DNA of 64,000 bases from Geoanaerobacter sp964528055 (GTDB taxonomy: Bacteria > Desulfobacterota > Desulfuromonadia > Geobacterales > DSM-12255): positions 1 to 64,000 of the forward strand of contig CAZGQM010000015.1 in assembly GCA_964528055.1 (NCBI GenBank), given 5' to 3'. A program made the position numbers and the translations under genes. The notes under the pieces are model-generated. The model ran no database searches, was not told where the DNA came from, and saw nothing but the letters and a program-made list of their open reading frames with translations. This document shows positions 50,375 to 59,177 of the stretch, piece by piece (the stretch's first letter is position 1; each line of letters begins with the position of its first letter).

Positions 50375-51937
50375 TCAGTGAACAGCCACTGTTTCTGTTT
50401 GGTGCCGGGGCCTCTTTAAGAGCAGCAGGAGCGGGATTATGGAGAGGAAAGCAATTCCGACTATCCAGAATATATGGTTGTAGGCAAGCGCTCCTGCCTG
50501 TTTGTGCAGTGTTCCATAGGCCATTTTCAGCGAAAGTGCATCAGCCGTGGTCGCTTCAATTCCTTTGGCAACCAGGCTCTGTTTCATCTGCGAAACCCGC
50601 AACTGCCAGGTTGCGCTGTAGGGGTTGATGTTTCCCACCAGGGTGTTCTGGTAAAACTGCCCGTATCGACTGAGGAGTGTCGCAGATACCGCAATCCCAA
50701 CGCTTCCACCGATGTTGCGGAGCAGGTTGAAGATTCCGGTGGCGTTTCCCATCTCCAGTTTCGGTATGGATGAGAGTGTGACTGTAGTCAGCGGGACAAA
50801 GATCATCGCCAGCCCGATACCGAGCACTATCCTCGGCCAGACGTAGTCTCCGTAGGAACCCTCCAGATTCAGCCCCTGCATCATGAACATGGACAGCGCT
50901 CCAATTGAGAGCCCCGCAAGGACAATCTTGCGACCATCGCGCTTGGCGAGCATGGCACCGACGAAGGGCATGGTGATCAGTGTAGCCACCCCTCCCGGGG
51001 CCATTACCATACCTGCATCGGTCGCCGAGTATCCCATAAGGGTCTGAAGGAAGAGAGGAATCAGCATTATTGAGCTGTAGAGGCAGAAACCGACTACGAA
51101 CATGATAAGGTTTCCGGCTGAAAATGAAACGTTTCTGAAGAGGCGAAGGTTCACAATCGGGTGTTCATGGTTCAGCTCTACGTAGATCAGAGTGATAAGT
51201 GCAACAGCGGATACAATGCCAAAAGCGATAATAAAAGGGGAATTGAACCAGTCTTCCTGCTGACCCTTGTCCAGAACTACCTGGAGCGCTCCGAGCCCGA
51301 TTGTGAGCAGCCCCAGTCCCCACCAGTCGATGGTCGAGGCCTTTTTTGCCTGACGCAGGTACGCCGGGTCATAGATGAAGATGCTGCACATGATAATGGC
51401 ACATGCTCCGATCGGGATATTGATGTAGAAGATCCATCTCCAGTTGAGCGTGTCGGTGATCCATCCTCCCAATGCCGGCCCTACGATCGGACCGAACATG
51501 GCGCCTATGCCGAAGATTGCCATGGCCATTCCCTGTTGTTTCGGGGGGAAGGTTTCCATCAGGATCGCCTGGCTTATGGGGATCAAGGCGCCTCCCGCAG
51601 CTCCCTGAACTACCCGAAACGTGATCAAGGCTGCCAGGTTGGGTGCTGCCCCGCAGAGGAGCGATGAGCAGGTGAAGAGAACGATGCAGGAGAGCAGAAA
51701 CCGCTTCCGTCCGAAGAGCCTGGAGAGCCAGCCGGTCATCGGCAGGACAATGGCATTGCTCACCAGATAGGAGGTCAGTACCCAGGTGATCTCATCCGTG
51801 CCGGCATTAAGGCTCCCCTGCATGTGGGGGAGCGCCACGTTGGCCACCGATGTGTCGATGATCTCCATGATGGTGGGGAGCATCACTGTAACCGTGATGA
51901 GCCATTTATTGATCGGTTTCTGTATGTAGTCGGTCAT
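50375..51937 (-). CDS. emrB: DHA2-family MFS drug exporter (EmrB-like)
   Basis: This 520-residue inner-membrane transporter has 14 predicted helices. The DHA2 signature is visible at the start (TIMEIIDTSVANVALPHMQGSL), and the motif GWLSRLFGRKRF is the MFS loop 2-3 signature. GIGAMFGPIVGPALGG is motif C. It expels toxic compounds with EmrA and an outer-membrane channel. I chose the ATG at 51937; a TTG 21 bp upstream would lie in the palindromic repeat. A palindromic repeat separates it from emrA. Confidence 0.93.
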   Translation of the reverse strand: MTDYIQKPINKWLITVTVMLPTIMEIIDTSVANVALPHMQGSLNAGTDEITWVLTSYLVSNAIVLPMTGWLSRLFGRKRFLLSCIVLFTCSSLLCGAAPNLAALITFRVVQGAAGGALIPISQAILMETFPPKQQGMAMAIFGIGAMFGPIVGPALGGWITDTLNWRWIFYINIPIGACAIIMCSIFIYDPAYLRQAKKASTIDWWGLGLLTIGLGALQVVLDKGQQEDWFNSPFIIAFGIVSAVALITLIYVELNHEHPIVNLRLFRNVSFSAGNLIMFVVGFCLYSSIMLIPLFLQTLMGYSATDAGMVMAPGGVATLITMPFVGAMLAKRDGRKIVLAGLSIGALSMFMMQGLNLEGSYGDYVWPRIVLGIGLAMIFVPLTTVTLSSIPKLEMGNATGIFNLLRNIGGSVGIAVSATLLSRYGQFYQNTLVGNINPYSATWQLRVSQMKQSLVAKGIEATTADALSLKMAYGTLHKQAGALAYNHIFWIVGIAFLSIIPLLLLLKRPRHQTETVAVH

Positions 51938-51948
51938 GTATTGATCTT

Positions 51949-52006
51949 GTAGGGGCAAATCTTGTGTTTGCCCTGATTTCGGGCGATCACAAGCAGCGCC
52001 ACTACA
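51949..52006. repeat. REP-like palindromic element, copy B
   Basis: The ~58-bp element starts TGTAGGGGC and ends GCAGCGCCACTACA. It contains inner arms CTTGTG and CACAAG. It begins like copy A at 22461 (GTAGGGGC). The emrA stop codon (TAG on the minus strand, 52002-52004) lies in its last bases. Confidence 0.65.
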
Positions 52007-53108
52007 GAAGCGGGATCAGCTCACGCAGTATGTCGCTTGTCTTGCGCTCTACCAGGACAGCTGGGGTGACGCTCATTCCAACCCTCAGAAGATGCTCCGG
52101 ATCCGATAAAGGGTCGATGGCAATCTTCACCGGGATCCGTTGGACCACCTTTACATAATTACCGGTTGCGTTTTCCGGTGGAAGCAGGGAGAAGGCTGCG
52201 CCTGTGCCGGCCATTATGCTCTCGACCCTGCCGATGAAGAGCTTCTCTGGGTAGGCGTCGACCTTGAATGTTACTTTCTGGCCGTGGCGGATGTGTGTAA
52301 GCTGGCTCTCCTTGTAGTTTGCGGTAACCCAGGCGTCTGTAAGCGGAACCACGGACATGAGCGGTTGACCGATCTGGACGATATTCCCCTGTTCCACGCT
52401 TTTTCTGGTTATGAATCCGTCGGTGGGGGCATATATCCGGGTATAGGAGAGCTTGAGCTGCGCCTCGGAAAGGGATGCCTGCTTGAACCGGATCTTTGCG
52501 CTTTCATCACCCCCTGCATGACCTGCAATGATCCGTGCCTTACGGAGCGACTCAGACGCCTCGGCAAGCTGTGCAGAGGTGACTCGATCAGCGGTCTCCA
52601 TCCTTTCCAGCTGTTCCTTAGGGATCACGTCTCGCTCAAAAAGGACCTTGCCTCTCTTAAGGTCAGATCTTGCCTGCTCTGCCTGAGCCTCGGCTCTCCG
52701 GACCGCTGCCTGTGCCACAGCGACCTGGCTGGATTCACCGCCAGATTCGTTTCGGGCTACCTGTACATCTGCTGCCGCCTTTTCCAACTCTGCACGGTAA
52801 TCTGCAGGATCGATCTCCACGAGCAGAGTACCTTTTTGCACCGGTTGGTTGTCTTGAACCAGCAATCGGACAACTCGACCCTGTACACGACTGGCAATGG
52901 GATGAATTCGGGCTTCGATGTACGCGTTGTCTGTCTCGATATGTGTCTGGTGGCGTATCCACCAACGGAGAGAAATAGCGGCAAAGACGATTCCCAGAAT
53001 ACAGATGATGGCGATTGCCTTCCATTTTTTCCCGTTGCTGCCTGATGGAGGTGTATCAGTATTGTCAGCTTCACGTCCGCTGATATCGTTTTGTAATTCG
53101 TCACTCAT
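52002..53108 (-). CDS. emrA: HlyD/EmrA-family membrane fusion protein
   Basis: This 368-residue periplasmic adaptor has an N-terminal helix (~28-48), a beta-barrel/lipoyl domain (IHPIASRVQGRVVRLLVQDNQPVQKGTLLVEI-type sequence, ~65-105), a coiled-coil hairpin (~110-220) and the second lipoyl half (KLSYTRIYAPTDGFITRK). It links the EmrB transporter to the TolC-type channel. The start MSDELQND lies nine bases after the upstream OEP gene. Its stop codon is supplied by a palindromic repeat. Confidence 0.93.
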   Translation of the reverse strand: MSDELQNDISGREADNTDTPPSGSNGKKWKAIAIICILGIVFAAISLRWWIRHQTHIETDNAYIEARIHPIASRVQGRVVRLLVQDNQPVQKGTLLVEIDPADYRAELEKAAADVQVARNESGGESSQVAVAQAAVRRAEAQAEQARSDLKRGKVLFERDVIPKEQLERMETADRVTSAQLAEASESLRKARIIAGHAGGDESAKIRFKQASLSEAQLKLSYTRIYAPTDGFITRKSVEQGNIVQIGQPLMSVVPLTDAWVTANYKESQLTHIRHGQKVTFKVDAYPEKLFIGRVESIMAGTGAAFSLLPPENATGNYVKVVQRIPVKIAIDPLSDPEHLLRVGMSVTPAVLVERKTSDILRELIPLL

Positions 53109-53116
53109 TGTATCTC

Positions 53117-54391
53117 CTACAACTCGCCCATTGCGCGTCTCACCCTGGCAGAGGCGGTCTGGAAGTCATATAGTGCCCGGAAATGCTCGGTTTTTGACTG
53201 GGTCAGAAGGGTCTGGGCGTCAAGTACGTCGGTTGCGGTCCCTACCCTTTCCTGGTAGCGGTCACGGTTAATCCGGAGGTTTTCTTCACTTTGGCGGATT
53301 GATGTTTGAGTAACCTCGATTCGCTTGCGGGCTATTCGCGCATCGTTTATGGCGGTGGCAAGTTCCAGCGCGACTTCCGCTTCGGCCTGGCGAAGCGAAT
53401 CAGCCCTCTTGGTCCGACCCAGAAGGGCACGCTGACGATTTGCGCTTGTAGAGAAACCGTCGAAGATGTTCATCCTGATCCCGATGGTCGCCGACAGGAT
53501 CGTCTGCTCACGTACTTTGTCGTTCTGGACGTAATCCACTCCGAGTTTGGTGAAAAGTTCCGGGAAGAAGGAGCTGCGGCTTTCGGCAACCTCGTAATCG
53601 CTCGCCTCCAGGTTTTTCCTGAGTGCGAGCAGTTCATGGCGACTGGCCAGGGCCCGCTTCTTCTCTGCCGCAAAGTTTTCAGGGAGCGCCAAGTCTGCAC
53701 CATCATCCAGCTCTGCACGCAGTGTCGGCTCGGCGCCGATAAGATAATTCATCTGGAGCCAGAGATTCTCCCGTCGATTCTCCGAGATCAGGAGTTTCTG
53801 GCGTGCAGATGCGAGTCTTACCTCAGCCTGAAGCAGATCGTTGCGGGTCACTACCCCCTGCTGGTAAAGCGTTTCGGCGATACTCCTGTGCTGAGCTACT
53901 TGCGTCACCTCTTCTTCGGCATTTGCGACCAGTTTCTGCGCTTCCAGAATGCCAAAATAGGTTCCGATGATCTGCATGGCAATATCCTGTTCACGCGCTA
54001 TGGTTGTATTGCCCGCTGCCTCTGCTCCGGCCAGGGCAATCTGCTGCCTGGCATCCCTTCTTCCGAAGTCGTAGATCGTGTAGTTGAGTGAGCTGCCCAC
54101 AAAACCGAAGTCAGCCTGTTGGGTTTCGGCGGATCGTCCGCTGATCTGCACGGCCTGGGCAGCCTGCTGCATCGTGAAACCGCCCTGGGTGTCGATTCGT
54201 GGATAGTGTGCAGATTCTGCCTGTCTGACGATTGTCCTGGCAATTTCACTCTCCTGGCGGACTATTGCAAGGGTAGGGTTGCTGCGCGAACCTCTCTCAA
54301 GACACTCTTTGAGCGTCAGAGTTTCAGCCTGGGGAGTGGCAGGGAGTACCATGAAGACGAGGCAGACAATGCTACTCAGGAAGCGGGGCAT
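53117..54391 (-). CDS. TolC-family outer-membrane channel protein
   Basis: This precursor of about 424 residues has a signal peptide (MPRFLSSIVCLVFMVLPATPQA) and two OEP repeats; the first starts LTLKECLERGSRSNPTLAIVRQES. It should be the outer-membrane channel of the adjacent EmrAB-type pump. The ATG at 54391 has AAAGGAG five bases upstream and overlaps the marR gene by 20 bp. It is the first OEP gene of the operon. Confidence 0.92.
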   Translation of the reverse strand: MPRFLSSIVCLVFMVLPATPQAETLTLKECLERGSRSNPTLAIVRQESEIARTIVRQAESAHYPRIDTQGGFTMQQAAQAVQISGRSAETQQADFGFVGSSLNYTIYDFGRRDARQQIALAGAEAAGNTTIAREQDIAMQIIGTYFGILEAQKLVANAEEEVTQVAQHRSIAETLYQQGVVTRNDLLQAEVRLASARQKLLISENRRENLWLQMNYLIGAEPTLRAELDDGADLALPENFAAEKKRALASRHELLALRKNLEASDYEVAESRSSFFPELFTKLGVDYVQNDKVREQTILSATIGIRMNIFDGFSTSANRQRALLGRTKRADSLRQAEAEVALELATAINDARIARKRIEVTQTSIRQSEENLRINRDRYQERVGTATDVLDAQTLLTQSKTEHFRALYDFQTASARVRRAMGEL

Positions 54392-54815
54392 ACACACTCC
54401 TTTCTCCTCTGATGATCTGCAGAAGACGGACAAGTTCCGAGCGGTCGGCAGGGGATAGTCCTGCGGTGAATCGTTCCACGGTCCTGTTGGCTGCTTTACT
54501 GAGCGGCTCTTCCAGTGCCTTCCCCTGTTTCGTCAGGCAGATATGGTAGGCGCGCCGGTCGCTGGGGTGCGCTCTCCTCTCCACGAGGTCCTGTTTTTCA
54601 AGGCGGTCGATCAGTCCGCAGAGCGTGGTCCGGTCAATCTGGGTCCGCTCGGAGAGCTCGACCTGCGACATCCCTTCCTCTTGCCAGAGAAAAGCGAGCA
54701 GGCTGAACTGTGGAGGAGTAAGTGCATAACTGTCGAGCTCTTCTTTGAAAAGCGCTGCACCCCGCTGATAGGCTTTGGCCAAGAGAAAACCGATGCTTTG
54801 CTCAATGTCGTACAT
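54372..54815 (-). CDS. MarR-family transcriptional regulator
   Basis: This protein of 147 residues has the winged-helix MarR fold: LTPPQFSLLAFLWQEEGMSQVELSERTQIDRTTLCGLIDRLEKQDLVERRAHPSDRRAYHICLT, split here only for reading. It is the first gene of the efflux operon and most likely represses it until a ligand is bound. I chose the ATG at 54815 because upstream residues are not conserved in the family. Its stop overlaps the next gene. Two matching inverted repeats lie upstream. Confidence 0.9.
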   Translation of the reverse strand: MYDIEQSIGFLLAKAYQRGAALFKEELDSYALTPPQFSLLAFLWQEEGMSQVELSERTQIDRTTLCGLIDRLEKQDLVERRAHPSDRRAYHICLTKQGKALEEPLSKAANRTVERFTAGLSPADRSELVRLLQIIRGERSVYAPLPE

Positions 54816-54973
54816 GCTAAGGGTTGACTCCGCTTTCTGTTTGATGACCGAAACACAGGATATGTTTTGTTTAAAGTTACAATACAGAAGATCAGCATAC
54901 TGATCAAGTCTTGTTTTGGTATGAGAATATTTACTCTGACTGTAAATTTTCACTTTTGCGAAACAGTACACCC

Positions 54974-54991
54974 TTTTGCATTTCTGCAAAA
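54974..54991. promoter_or_regulatory. candidate MarR operator 1
   Basis: TTTTGCA and TGCAAAA form a perfect 7-bp inverted repeat with a 4-base spacer, about 160 bp before the marR start. It is 18 bp long, as is the related site at 55079. Confidence 0.6.
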
Positions 54992-55078
54992 ATAACTGCC
55001 GGAATGCCAATGTATATCTAACACCTCAAAATCACAGTCGATATTCTGTTTTGTAGGCACTCCTGAACGTTCTATTAT

Positions 55079-55096
55079 TTTTGCATAATTACAAAA
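55079..55096. promoter_or_regulatory. candidate MarR operator 2
   Basis: This 18-bp site begins TTTTGCAT and ends CAAAA. It shares 14 of 18 positions with operator 1 and has the same half-site spacing. It lies between marR and the divergent OFA transporter. Confidence 0.5.
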
Positions 55097-55189
55097 CGAT
55101 TCTGCAGGCAGTCAGGTCAATGTTGGGTAAGGCAGTTTGTAAGGTGCTGTAATGTTGATGTAAATTATGTTGAACAAAATTTTAAAACA

Positions 55190-55206
55190 TTGGTATGCAT
55201 GTTGCT
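55190..55206 (+). promoter_or_regulatory. sigma-54 promoter of the OFA transporter gene
   Basis: TTGG, then ten bases between GG and GC, then TTGCT match the -24/-12 consensus ends exactly; the CACG part is replaced by TATG. The start codon lies 64 bp downstream. Confidence 0.65.
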
Positions 55207-55269
55207 GAATAGGAAAACAACAAATGAAATTCACTAAGCACCAAACAATAAACACGGAGGTGAGACAAA

Positions 55270-56577
55270 ATGGAACAGACTGTAAAGAACAGAGGATGGC
55301 AAGTTGCGATGGCTGGCCTTGGTATTAACCTGGCGCTCGGCGTCCTGTATGTCTGGAGTATGTTCAAGGGGGCGATCAAGACGTCCATTGAGAAGGGCGG
55401 AGCAAATGGCTTCAACTGGGATCTCGCCTCCATCAATGACCCGTATGCAGTCTGTTGCCTGGTTTTTGCCTTTGCCATGATGGCTGCCGGCAAGTGCCAG
55501 GACAAGATCGGCCCGGCCCGCACCGCCCTCATCGGTGGCCTCATGGTGGGGATTGGGTTTACTATTCTCTCGCAGACCACCAATTATCTGGCCTGGGTTA
55601 TCGGTTTCGGTGTTATGGCAGGGACAGGCATAGGCTTTGGGTACTCAGCCGCTACCCCGCCTGCACTCAAATGGTTCCCATCAACAAAGACCGGTCTCAT
55701 TGCAGGGATCGTCGTAGCCGGCTTCGGCGTGGCGCCTGTGTATATCGCTCCGCTCGCCAGTTATCTGCTTGGGAACTTCGGTATCCAGAAGTCCATGCTC
55801 ATCTTTGGTGTTGCCTTCACCGTGGCAGTATGCGGACTCTCCTTCTTCCTGGTAAACCCGCCGGCCGGTTATGTGCCTGCTGATACGCCTAAGAAAACCG
55901 ATGACGAAGCCAAGCCGGTTGCTGCAAAGTCGATCAACAACGCCACCGTCAGCGAGATGATCCGCTCGCCTAAGTTCTATCTCCTTTGGGCCACATTCTT
56001 TATCGGTTCCGGTGCAGGCCTCATGGTTATCGGCAGCGTGGCCGGTCTGGCCAAGAAGAGCATGGGCCCCATGGCTTTCGTGGCAGTTGCAATCATGGCT
56101 ATCGGTAATGCCGGTGGTCGCGTAGTCGCAGGCGTACTCTCCGACAAGATCGGCCGCAAGGCCACTCTCTCCATCATGCTTGCCGCCCAGGCGCTCATGA
56201 TGTTTGCCGCCATCCCGGTTGTGGGATCCGGCAGCGCAGCTCTTCTGGTTCTTCTGGCTACGTTCATAGGTTTCAACTACGGCTCTAACCTCTGCCTGTT
56301 CCCCTCCTTTGCCAAGGATTACTGGGGGCTCAAGAACTACGGCCTCAATTACGGAACACTCTTCACCGCATGGGGTGTTGGCGGGTTTGTAATGGGTCGC
56401 GTATCCGAGATGCTCAATGCACAGCCGGGCGGCCTGAACAAGTCCTTCATTCTTGCCGGTACCTTGCTTGCCTTCGGTACGGTTCTTACCTTCTTCCTCC
56501 GCGAGAAGAAAGCAGTCGAAGTTGAGTCAACGGTTCTTGTCGGTGAGCCTGCAGTGGTGATGGAAGAAATCTCATAG
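55270..56577 (+). CDS. OFA-family major facilitator transporter
   Basis: This 435-residue protein has 12 predicted helices and the layout of oxalate/formate antiporter (OFA) family transporters, including LGVLYVWSMFKGAIK near the start and GFGYSAATPPALKWFP in the middle. A monocarboxylate or dicarboxylate substrate is likely, but which one cannot be read from sequence. It has a GGAGGTGA ribosome-binding site and a sigma-54-type promoter, and it is divergent from the MarR efflux operon. A strong terminator follows. Confidence 0.88.
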   Translation: MEQTVKNRGWQVAMAGLGINLALGVLYVWSMFKGAIKTSIEKGGANGFNWDLASINDPYAVCCLVFAFAMMAAGKCQDKIGPARTALIGGLMVGIGFTILSQTTNYLAWVIGFGVMAGTGIGFGYSAATPPALKWFPSTKTGLIAGIVVAGFGVAPVYIAPLASYLLGNFGIQKSMLIFGVAFTVAVCGLSFFLVNPPAGYVPADTPKKTDDEAKPVAAKSINNATVSEMIRSPKFYLLWATFFIGSGAGLMVIGSVAGLAKKSMGPMAFVAVAIMAIGNAGGRVVAGVLSDKIGRKATLSIMLAAQALMMFAAIPVVGSGSAALLVLLATFIGFNYGSNLCLFPSFAKDYWGLKNYGLNYGTLFTAWGVGGFVMGRVSEMLNAQPGGLNKSFILAGTLLAFGTVLTFFLREKKAVEVESTVLVGEPAVVMEEIS

Positions 56578-56602
56578 CGTGATTCAAGCTGAATGCTGAA
56601 CA

Positions 56603-56638
56603 AAAGAAGGGTCATGCAGAAATGCATGACCCTTCTTT
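56603..56638 (+). terminator. rho-independent terminator after the OFA transporter
   Basis: A 16-bp perfect stem, AAAGAAGGGTCATGCA and its complement, closes on GAAA and ends CTTCTTT. Confidence 0.88.
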
Positions 56639-56700
56639 GCGTAATGATAGAAATATGTGATAATGCTTCCAATGCAATTTACGGTAGAGAGGTCGCTGAA

Positions 56701-57852
56701 ATGGATACCACCTATGTTGGTATAATGCTGGTTGTTTTTCTTGTCTTGACTGCACTGGCAATAGATGTGGGGTATATGTACGTGAGCGAGGAGGATCTGC
56801 AGGCAGCGGCTGAAGTATCTGCCCTTGCCGGCGCCCAGTCCATAAAGCAGCGTATCTATACTCAAATACAGTCTGATCCCAAAAAGCTTAAAGTTGTTGT
56901 CAATGATAAAGTGCAACCGCTCGCAAGGGCGTCAGCCATTGAATCAGCCATGGGTAAGCATGCCGCTTCAACATTGGTGGAGCTTGCCAGTAACAGTACC
57001 AATAATTTGACTGAAAATAACGACATAACGGTTGGGTTCTGGAACGCCAGTTCCCATAGCTATTCGCCGGGAGTAACACCGGTCAATGCCATGCAGGTAC
57101 GGACAAGAAGGACAGCGGAAAGCGCCTCCGTCGGGCTTGGAACTGTTGGGAGCTTTTTGGCAACCATTTCCGGAATCGGCTCATTCAATAATACCCCTGT
57201 CGCAATTGCAGCTATCCCTCCCCATGCCCGCGCAAATATCTCACTTTGTCTTGATGCGTGTGACAGTAATTGCCGATACCCCAATGTCTGTACTATTCCC
57301 GAAAGAAGAATGATCAATGATCCTTCGTATCCGGTACAGGGTACACGGACAACCAACCGTTACGCGTATACATCTCTGCTGTACCCAGTGACAGGAAAAG
57401 CGATGCTGTCTGACCTGATTTGCAAAGAGATGCCTGCCCAAGATGTATGCGGTAAAAATATTTTCACCGCATATTTTGGTGCCGACGACATGCTCCGCGA
57501 TATGGAATCTATGATGTACAATCCTCATATCGACAAGATGAACAAGGAGTATGATAATGCTACGGGAAAACTAACCGGGTGGTGGGTTATCGCACCGGTA
57601 ACTGCCTGTTCTTCCCCAGGTCGGATGAACAGTTTTGAGCCTCGCCATGTAACGGACTATGCTTTAATCCGGATAAGCAGGATATGTGTGAGTGGTACTA
57701 CCGGGTGCAAACAGAACAACACGTCCTATGATTCACCTTCCGCAACATGCGGTTCAGAGAATGGACTGTATATTGATCGAATTTCCTGTGCGGGTTGTGG
57801 TAGTGAGTCCATCCTTGCACTCCCTGGGCTGCAGCCCTCTCTGGTCAAGTAG
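56701..57852 (+). CDS. TadG-like (Tad/Flp pilus-assembly-type) secreted protein, orphan
   Basis: This 383-residue protein starts with a single hydrophobic helix followed by the Tad-family pattern VLTALAIDVGYMYVSEEDLQ then AAAEVSALAGAQSI. The rest is an extracytoplasmic domain with several Cys (DACDSNC, SCAGCG). TadE/G-like proteins accompany Flp pili, but no other tad genes are in the window. The ATG at 56701 has AGAGAGG eight bases upstream; the longer frame begins inside the terminator. The extra Cys residues may form disulfides. Confidence 0.78.
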   Translation: MDTTYVGIMLVVFLVLTALAIDVGYMYVSEEDLQAAAEVSALAGAQSIKQRIYTQIQSDPKKLKVVVNDKVQPLARASAIESAMGKHAASTLVELASNSTNNLTENNDITVGFWNASSHSYSPGVTPVNAMQVRTRRTAESASVGLGTVGSFLATISGIGSFNNTPVAIAAIPPHARANISLCLDACDSNCRYPNVCTIPERRMINDPSYPVQGTRTTNRYAYTSLLYPVTGKAMLSDLICKEMPAQDVCGKNIFTAYFGADDMLRDMESMMYNPHIDKMNKEYDNATGKLTGWWVIAPVTACSSPGRMNSFEPRHVTDYALIRISRICVSGTTGCKQNNTSYDSPSATCGSENGLYIDRISCAGCGSESILALPGLQPSLVK

Positions 57853-57909
57853 ATCAAGACGACTGCGTTATTCTCTTGGGACTGATTCGGTTTAGGTGCC
57901 CGGACCTGC

Positions 57910-59103
57910 TCAGAGTGTGAAGTAAAAGGTTGCACCTCTGTGAGGTTCGGCTTCGGCCCATACCTTGCCGCCGTGACGCTGGATAATGTTCTGCACAATT
58001 GCAAGACCGACCCCTGTCCCTTGGTATGTCTGATCTGAGTGCAGACGTTGAAAAACTCCAAACAGCTTGTCGGCATACTGCATGTCGAATCCGATACCGT
58101 TGTCGCGCACGAAATAAACTTTTTCGTCGCCGCGTACAAATCCTCCCACCTCTATACGTGGAGACTCGCATCTGCTGCTGTACTTGAAGGCATTTCCGAT
58201 GAGATTCGCAAATACCTGACGGATCAAAAGCGGATCTGCCAGACATTCAGGTAATGAACCGATTGAAAACTCAGATATCGCCATCACCTGCTGGTCCTCT
58301 ACCTGTGAATAGGCCTCGCCTGCTAGCCGTTCCATATTAATCATGATCTTGTTCAGCGGCTGGCGAGCTGTTCTGGACAGCATGAGGATGGCGTCAATAA
58401 GCTGCTCCATCTGATTGCAGCCGGCAACGATCCGCTGGAGAACGCCTCGGGCCTCTTCATCAAGGCATGCTGCATAGTCGTCCATTAGGATCTGGCTGAA
58501 AGCATCTATATGACGCAGAGGTGCCCTGAGGTCATGGGAGACGGAATAGGCAAAGCTTTCCAGCTGGCGGTTTACGAGTTGAAGCTCGCTGGTACGTTCG
58601 ATGACGCGTTTCTCCAGCTCCTGTGCAGCCAGGCACAACTGTGATGTCCGTTGGTCCACAAGCGACTGGAGGTGTTCCCTATGCAGATCCAGCTCGCTCC
58701 GTTGAAGGAATAGATCCCTGAAGACATTCACTTTGCTTCGAAGTACGACCGGTTCTATCGGTTTGGTCATATAATCGACTGCGCCTGCATCATACCCCTT
58801 GAACTGATACTGAAGTTCTTTCATCCCGGCAGTGACGAAAATTATTGGAAGATGCCTGGTCTTTGGGTTTGAGCGCATGAGTTCCGCAGTCTCGAATCCG
58901 TCCATATCAGGCATCTGCACATCCATCAGGACGAGTGCAAAATCGTGCTTGAGCGAAAGACGAAGCGCTTCATTGCCTGAGAGGGCCCGGACAGTCTCTA
59001 TCTCTAGATTCTCCAGTATCCCTTCCAGCGAGGTAAGATTTTCGGGCATGTCATCCACCAGAAGAATCAATGGTTTTTTTATGGGTCGCAGATCGTTCAT
59101 CAT
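57910..59103 (-). CDS. receiver-histidine kinase hybrid protein
   Basis: This 397-residue soluble protein has an N-terminal receiver domain (~10-130; phospho-Asp in LVLMDVQMPDMDG, Lys in DYMTKPIEP), a coiled coil (~135-180), a HisKA domain with SVSHDLRAPLRHIDAF (His near 194) and an ATPase domain with NLIGNAFKYSS, DNGIGFD and GTGVGLAIVQNII. The order receiver-first resembles bacteriophytochrome-type output kinases. It follows the hybrid kinase, cheR and cheB genes on the same strand. Confidence 0.92.
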   Translation of the reverse strand: MMNDLRPIKKPLILLVDDMPENLTSLEGILENLEIETVRALSGNEALRLSLKHDFALVLMDVQMPDMDGFETAELMRSNPKTRHLPIIFVTAGMKELQYQFKGYDAGAVDYMTKPIEPVVLRSKVNVFRDLFLQRSELDLHREHLQSLVDQRTSQLCLAAQELEKRVIERTSELQLVNRQLESFAYSVSHDLRAPLRHIDAFSQILMDDYAACLDEEARGVLQRIVAGCNQMEQLIDAILMLSRTARQPLNKIMINMERLAGEAYSQVEDQQVMAISEFSIGSLPECLADPLLIRQVFANLIGNAFKYSSRCESPRIEVGGFVRGDEKVYFVRDNGIGFDMQYADKLFGVFQRLHSDQTYQGTGVGLAIVQNIIQRHGGKVWAEAEPHRGATFYFTL

Positions 59104-59177
59104 TTCTCCGTTAATCCACTCTGGAGATGGCGTAACCGAGCATTATACGGTTCGTCAACTATTTCTGATTGAGTTGT

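Noticed and set aside
52140..53045. Plus-strand frame of 301 codons opposite emrA
   Set aside because: It mirrors the emrA coding sequence and has no independent support.
56593..56700. Upstream ATG for the TadG-like gene
   Set aside because: It lies in the transcription terminator of the transporter gene and would add a leader with no Tad similarity.
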